Positions 58,952-64,000 of a stretch of 64,000 bases of DNA are shown here, piece by piece (the first letter of the stretch is position 1; the number at the start of each line of letters is the position of its first letter). Source of the stretch: Straminergon stramineum (Eukaryota; Streptophyta; Bryopsida; Hypnales; Calliergonaceae); the NCBI GenBank assembly GCA_963920665.1, contig OY987265.1:26603001-26667000 (forward strand), given 5' to 3'. The notes below the pieces were generated by a model, which saw nothing but the letters and a program-made list of their open reading frames with translations, did not search any database and was not told where the DNA came from. A program made the position numbers and the translations under genes.

Positions 58952-59650
58952 CTAAATCCTCTTGGTCTTCCCCTCCACTTGCACCTCCACAAGAATCTCC
59001 CCCATGCCAAGGGCCTCCACCATGCCATTGTCTCCCAAATGAATCCTCTTCCCCACAATGGGCTGATAGGTGTGGAAGGCATCTCTATGGCTGATCATGT
59101 GTTGAGTGGCCCCCGAATCCACAATCCAAGTGAACATGTTGGCCTTCTCCCCTCCTCCATAGGTGGCAAAGGCAAAGTCCTCTTCATCCTCCACTTGGCA
59201 AGCTTGGTGTGCACTCCCCTTGTCTTTGGCTTGGCTGCCCTTGCAATGCTTAGCAATGTGGCCTGATTTGCCACAATTGAAGCACGTCCTTGTCTCCTTG
59301 AACGCCTTGGTGTTGCCTCCCTTGCCATGTCTTGACACAAGGGCTGATCCCTCCCCTTGGACCTCATTTTCCTTGCGCTTGGTCATCTCATGCATCAAGC
59401 GTGCCGTCACAAACTCCATGGTCAGCTCCTTGGTGGGTCTTGTCTCCAAGGCGGTGATGAGGTACTCATAGGATGGTGGCAAACTCTCCAACAAGGTCAT
59501 CACCACATCTCCATCCGTGACAGGGGCCTCCAAGCAAGCAAGCTGATCCGCAAGGGCCTTGATCTTGTTGACATGATCCAAGATGTCATCCTCCTCTTGC
59601 ATCTTCATAGTGAAGAACTTCCGTCTTAGAAAGAGAATGTTGGAGAGGCC
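58952..59650 (-). pseudogene. Copia gag C-terminus and protease
   Basis: Holds the zinc knuckle CFNCGKSGHIAKHC and the aspartic protease motif WIVDSGATQHMI. It is out of register by one base with the gag start (59626-59955), and closes at TAG 58952-58954. Confidence 0.85.
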
Positions 59651-59955
59651 TTGGTCTCATGGATGTTGCAAAGGGTGGTCCATGCTTGGGCTGGTCCTTT
59701 GCAATGGCGGATGTGAGCAATTTGCCGGTCCACAAGATTGATGGCAATGAGAGCAAAGGCCTTCTTCTCCTTCCTCTCAAACACCTTCTTGGTCTTCAAA
59801 TCAGCATCTTCACTTGGAGGCTCCTCACTCCCATCCACCACCTCCCACAAATCCTTCTCCGCAAGAATCATCTTCATCTTGAACTTCCACATCCCAAAAT
59901 TCTCCCCATTGAACTTGTCAATGATCCGGACGCCCTCTCCTCCACTTGAGGCCAT
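59651..59955 (-). pseudogene. Copia gag N-terminus
   Basis: Starts at ATG 59955 (FNGENFGMWKFKMKMIL, typical copia gag). A base is missing within a short G/C run at about 59648-59650, after which family-like text resumes in another register, so the native frame is broken here. Confidence 0.85.
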
Positions 59956-60997
59956 GTTGAATCAGCTCCCACTTGTTGGCAGCACCCACAAGGTCTCCAA
60001 TCTGAATTCAGCCCTCAAACACTCCCTTGGGGCGAAGTGGGCTGAAATGGGACCAATCAGCCCTCACAAGCACCTTGCAACCCTAAGAACGCCACACCAC
60101 TCCTCACAAGCACAAGACTTCCTCTCCACACCAAATCAGACCCTAATGAAGCTCACAACCACCACATGCTCGTCATGGGCTGGTGCTACTTCAAAAACAC
60201 AAGGAAATTCACAATTCTCCTCCCAAATTGGATACTCCACACTCCAAAGATCACAAGAACTTCTAATCAGCCCTAGATTGAAGCTCCCACTCACAATGAG
60301 CACCTCATGGACCACAATGGGCTCAACCAGCCCTACTTGGCTCACCAAGTCACTCAAGAACCCCAATTGGGTGTCACTCTCTCTCAATGACACAAATCAG
60401 CCCTCTTGAGTTCACAATGTCCACTATTAGGTCTCACACACTCACAAGGGCACAAATCAGCCCTCTTGCTTCACAAAGTCCACTACTTGGTCTCACACAC
60501 TCACAAGGGCATAAACCAGCCCTCTTGGGATCACAATTTCGTCTCACTCCCTCACAAGGGCACCACTTAGCCTTCAATGCATGGAAACGCCTAATGCAAC
60601 CCACAAATGCTCCCAAGCCTCACCAAGGACTCTCACAAGATTGCAATTGCCAAAATGACAATCACCAATGTACCCAAGTGCACAATCAGCCCCAATGGGC
60701 TGCCAATGTACACTTGCAAGCACAAACTCAAACAAGGAGCATGCAACCAGCCCTAACAAGGTCTGATTACAACCATGAGCAATCTCACACTCAAAAATGG
60801 ACTCCAAACCTCACAAACCAGCCCACAAAAGCTCAAAACAAAAGATGGAATTGAAAGACTTTTTTCTTTGTTTTGAAAATTTTACTCACACCATATGGTT
60901 TGTAGGTGACAAAGGGCCCAAATTCAGTATGCTCCTCCAAGCTCCAAGAACTTCTCCAAATGACTTGAATTTCTCCCTCATGTGCAACACCAAGTGC
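59956..60997 (-). other. Long untranslated leader of the copia element
   Basis: About 1.04 kb between primer site and gag. Phrases such as AATCAGCCCT and CTCACAAGGGCAC are scattered throughout; a cleaner tandem block lies at 60375-60600. Confidence 0.75.
60375..60600. repeat. 60-bp tandem repeat in the copia leader
   Basis: CTCACAAGGGCAC(A)AATCAGCCCTCTTG recurs at about 60391, 60451, 60510 and, weaker, 60569; period 59-60 bases. Confidence 0.8.
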
Positions 60998-61011
60998 GTG
61001 GGCCCATAACC
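60998..61011 (-). other. Primer-binding site matching the anticodon arm of initiator tRNA-Met
   Basis: The plus strand reads GTGGGCCCATAACC, equal to the anticodon stem-loop of plant initiator tRNA-Met as I recall it. It abuts the 5' LTR directly. The complement on the element RNA would pair with the 3' end of a tRNA 5' half cut in or just after the anticodon loop. The usual 3'-end primer site (TGGTATCAGAGC) is absent. Confidence 0.7.
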
Positions 61012-61256
61012 TATTAAGTTTTGAATGGAGAAAGGCTTTACTTAGATGGTAGAAGATACCAAGGCCCATGAATGGGCTGAACATAAGCTAAAAGCCTTTC
61101 ACTAGTTATCCACAAACCATGTGGGATAACTAGCAACCTTGGGCTGCCTTTGACTACAAGCAACACCCAATAGACTCTAAGTCTAACTAAGAGTCTAATC
61201 CTACTCCTAGGGCTGAATGTACACTATCTACACGATTATGTACATGATCTTCAACA
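61012..61256 (-). repeat. 5' LTR of the copia element
   Basis: 245 bp, on the minus strand beginning TGTTGAAGATC and ending ACTTAATA; one base different from the 3' LTR. Confidence 0.95.
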
Positions 61257-61534
61257 GATCGATGCCGTTCGGAGGCCTCTTCACCCTCTAATTGCACATC
61301 CATTGGCAAAACATAAACATCCACAACCACATCATTCAAGGCTTCCATCTTCAACCTTATTCTACAACGCTCTTCATTGTTCCAAAACTCAAATAGCCAG
61401 TCCAATGTTTCTTTCTCTTCCAACCAAACCTTAAGTGAAGCATATGTTTCATCCTCAAATATCTTGACCTTGTTGTAAAATGTAGGGATACCAAAATCAG
61501 TGTCCATTGTGAAAATCTTGACTTGAGTTGCCAT
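61257..61534 (-). pseudogene. 5' part of an unknown gene disrupted by the copia element
   Basis: ATG at 61534, open to the insertion point (92 residues native, then LTR-encoded residues). The N-terminal region (KIFTMDTDFGIPTFYNKVKIFEDE) is acidic/aromatic and soluble-looking. The reading frame is continued at 55669 downward beyond the element. No family recognised. Confidence 0.65.
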
Positions 61535-62090
61535 TACTTGGGAAACTTAAACCCTATCAACGGCCCATACAAAGCAGGTAAATAAACCTTCGTAAATTCA
61601 AGTACGTTTGAATTAAAATCAATTCAATATGGCCCAAAACATGCAATGGAAGACAAAGAAGAGGTTACCCTAAACCAAGACTAAATCCAAGAAGTTTTTG
61701 TTTTGGTAGCAACATATTTGTAAGGCGCTACAAGGAACAATTGCCCCAACCAAATCTCTAAAGCCACAACAGTCGTGTCCAAAAGCAGTCCATCTAGGCA
61801 ACAAAATCATTCTAGGAAATCAACACATACAATTTCATAAGTTTAAAAAACCCAACCTTTATCCACCTTGAAATTGCTTCAACTAAGCTACTCAACCTTG
61901 CACAATTACTTGAATATTAGCAAAAACTCAAAAATTGCAACCAGCAACTTCCTAGACCTAATCATCATAATTCATAATCCTCCCAACATCATCGACATTT
62001 GCAACCATCTACCAGATCATTCATCCATTGCACCTTTGGCCCACTTGTGCAACCAGTTGTACATACGGGTTGTAGTAAATATAGTACATG
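61535..62090. other. Upstream flank of the disrupted gene
   Basis: Likely 5' untranslated and promoter DNA of the minus-strand gene. No obvious motif. Confidence 0.4.
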
Positions 62091-63060
62091 GGATTCTGTG
62101 AGCCCCCAATTCATCACCAAGGGCTCACTCTTTTTTTTTTGGTATTTTGTCATTTTAATTGCACTTTATTATACAAAAAACCCTAAAAAGAGTGTAGAAC
62201 CAAAATAGGGATGTCACATTCCAATATAGTATTTGGTCTAGTTTGAGTATGTTGTAGCTAGAATGGCCCAACCACGAGTCATAAATAGGTTAGAATCCAA
62301 CTAATCGTGGCAAAAGGGTCAATTATGAGTGATGGGCGTATCGGGCTCAAAAATCCACATGGGACAGACGTCTCTAGGCTAGATTTGGTTGAGGGAACCC
62401 TGGTGAGGCATAGGAATCAATTCCCGAAGATAGATTCCAGTTTCTCCATCCCACCGACGAAATAGCAGAACCCCAAATTATTTGTTTGCAGATGTCAAAA
62501 ATACCAAGGCGGGACCCTGGAGGAATCTAAGGTCCACGAAGGGTGGTCTAGGATTAAACCCATGCCTAGGAACCAATGGCGAAGTCGGTTTGCTAAGATT
62601 CCCCCCGGTGTAGAAGATTCCCCGGCCACTAATAATTAAACAAGGGGGTGGAAATTGTCCCCCCTGGGCCGATGTATAGAGTAAAAATGTGAGCCTACAC
62701 ATGTGTCGTGGGATCCCATGGGAGGTTCCATGAAAAGTTTTAGAATTTTTTGATAGTTAGAAGATGTCTTTCCAGATGGTCAACTACCCAAATCTATGAT
62801 GGGAAATTCCTAGAAATTCCCCACATGGCAGTAAAATCCCACTAAAAATTAGTGTAGCTTCATTTATGTTAATAAGCTACCCTGACATGTTTCACGACAT
62901 TCCAATAGTTAGAAGTATCCGAACCTGCAACATTCCCCGACAATTAATCGAAATTAAAGTCCATGGCGGGTTTGACCGGCAAAGCGGGAGCATAAGAAAG
63001 TGGAAAGGAGCTCAAGATAGGTCTTTTCTCACTCCCCCGTATCTACTTAAGAGCCTAGAC
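62091..63060 (+). repeat. Dispersed non-coding repeat family, copy 3
   Basis: Inverted match of 45060-46170 and direct match of 5180-6020. Starts with GTGAGCCCCCAATTCATCACCAAGGGCTCACTC and a T run, continues through TAGGATTAAACCC and GGGAAATTCCTAGAAATTCCCC blocks, and ends near CTCACTCCCCCGTATCTACTTA. No gene. Confidence 0.7.
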
Positions 63061-64000
63061 TAGTTACTTTTGCTAGAAAAGTCAAACCTCAAAAGTTGGG
63101 ATTTTTCCCGAGTTTTGGCGTTAAGTTGGCGCTAGGTTTCGTTGTAATTTTGAAGATAGAAGAGGGGAAGGGCACCATGACCTTCTAGAGCCAATGGCGC
63201 AATCCGTTTAGGATTTGGAGTTCATCTCCAAAAGTTAGCTTAGTAGGCCAACATAGAATGAAAACCTTGAATTTTGGATGAAAATCCAAGAAGATAAGGT
63301 TAACTTAGATGAACGAGGAGAGGTGGGTGCCCGGGAAAGAGTATAAATGGGCACCCCTTCTCCTCTCTCACCACCACCTTTTTTGTGTAATTAGGTCTGT
63401 TGAATCCAATTGATGTTGGAATTATGGCATTTTAGCCACAAACCTTGCAATGGTGTTTTTTGAGCACTTTTAGCCATTGTTGTTGTTTTTGGAGCTTACA
63501 AGGTCTTTTGTGGGTCCCTTGCCTTCTCTTTCTGATTGAGCATGGCACTAACCCTCCCAAGCTTGAGCTTGGAAGTTTGTTTACGTTACCTCATTACTAA
63601 AGTTTGTGTACGTTTACCTTAGTGAGTCCCTTTTGGCCACCCTCTTTGTCTTGTCATTGTACTAACCCTGGAGCAACCCCCCATATGATTGGCAATGCTA
63701 CTTTAGGGAGCCTTTAGTGCGAGTCGTTGATGTTACTAACCCGTGGCACTAGCCTTTGAGTATTCGAGGCGATTTCTTTGTTTTTTGTCTTTGCCCCTAA
63801 CTAGTGATGTGTCATTCCTTGTTGAAAGAAGTGAAGGTGTGAGGGTAGTGGGTCCCGCCTATACGGTGAAGCTTTGAACCCTCATGGGGGTAAAAAGTCT
63901 TGGCGATGCATTAAAAAGGGAAACAACGGCGAAGCTTTGAATCCATGTGGGGGTAAGGCCTTAGCGGTGTGTTAAAACCATATCATGGGAGAATTGTGAA
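63061..64000 (+). promoter_or_regulatory. TATA-bearing promoter-like region at the window edge
   Basis: GAGTATAAATGGGCACCCC (TATAAAT at 63343-63349) is followed by a pyrimidine-rich CTTCTCCTCTCTCACCACC initiator-like stretch. Near the end, CGGTGAAGCTTTGAACCC..GGGGGTAAAAAG and CGGCGAAGCTTTGAATCC..GGGGGTAAGGCC form two copies of a 68-base tandem repeat (63859-63978). This looks like the 5' part of a transcription unit or LTR that continues beyond the window. Confidence 0.4.

Larger units (their letters stand above)
55675..61256 (-). mobile_element. Ty1/copia LTR retrotransposon, 5582 bp
   Basis: Complete element on the minus strand: 5' LTR 61012-61256, primer site, about 1.05 kb leader, gag-pol frame in copia order (gag, protease, integrase, reverse transcriptase, RNase H), purine tract, 3' LTR 55675-55919. 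The LTRs differ at one position in 245, so the insertion is young. It is flanked by GATCG. The LTR ends are TG...TA rather than TG...CA. Coding lesions: frameshift near 59650, TAG 58952-58954, TAA 57605-57607. It lies in the coding region of another gene in the same orientation. Confidence 0.95.

Noticed and set aside
57586..59629. Plus-strand frames across the copia element
   Set aside because: They are shadows of the minus-strand gag-pol frame, which carries all recognisable motifs.

Overview
This is nuclear DNA of a land plant or close relative. Signs of this are GT-AG introns, plant-type CCCTAAA telomeric repeats, Ty1/copia, hAT and CACTA-like elements, and a SWIM-finger transposon-like family. 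I cannot name the lineage from the sequence alone. No rRNA, tRNA or CRISPR locus was seen, and most coding material is transposon-like or decayed.

Layout. 0-1.5 kb: degraded, truncated copy A of a SWIM-finger transposon-like family. 1.5-6.6 kb: AT-rich DNA with a dispersed repeat. 6.7-28 kb: the most unusual part. It holds a spliced beta-class DNA methyltransferase-like gene (minus, 6716-8170), a divergent gene with an unknown Cys/His domain and a RING finger (plus, 8955-11447, three stops), a paralogue (minus, 12701-14164), a protein-kinase-like gene (minus, 15104-16693), a third paralogue (plus, 21452-23011, one stop) and a hAT-type transposase (plus, 24547-27825, two stops). Each of these starts next to a GC-rich minisatellite built from units like ACCCGCAGTCGCCCC. 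The arrays read mainly in the direction of the gene they precede, and the array flips orientation between the two divergent genes at 8.4 kb. Three unrelated or distantly related genes also share a core-promoter module (palindromic CACGTG, GGCGAC...GGGTA, TATA-like box) and a leader motif. I infer a family of mobile or amplified cassettes that share control DNA while carrying different proteins.

28.7-42.2 kb: an unassigned spliced minus-strand gene interrupted by a 3.35 kb repeat (30415-33775). A second copy of the repeat lies at 38799-42159. Both copies carry a decayed 553-codon gag-like frame and have TIR-like ends. 42.2-44.2 and 47.4-49.1 kb: SWIM-finger family copies B and C, with a solo copia LTR inside C. 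44.2-55 kb: gene-poor DNA with a CACTA-like MITE, an inverted copy of the 5 kb and 62 kb repeat, microsatellites and short tandem repeats.

55.1-61.5 kb: a recent Ty1/copia element (55675-61256, minus, 245-bp LTRs differing at one position, GATCG target duplication) inserted in the coding region of an unknown minus-strand gene. Its primer-binding site matches the anticodon arm of initiator tRNA-Met rather than the tRNA 3' end, which suggests half-tRNA priming as in Drosophila copia. Its gag-pol frame carries one frameshift and two stops. 61.5-64 kb: dispersed repeat DNA and a TATA-bearing promoter-like region with a short tandem repeat at the edge.
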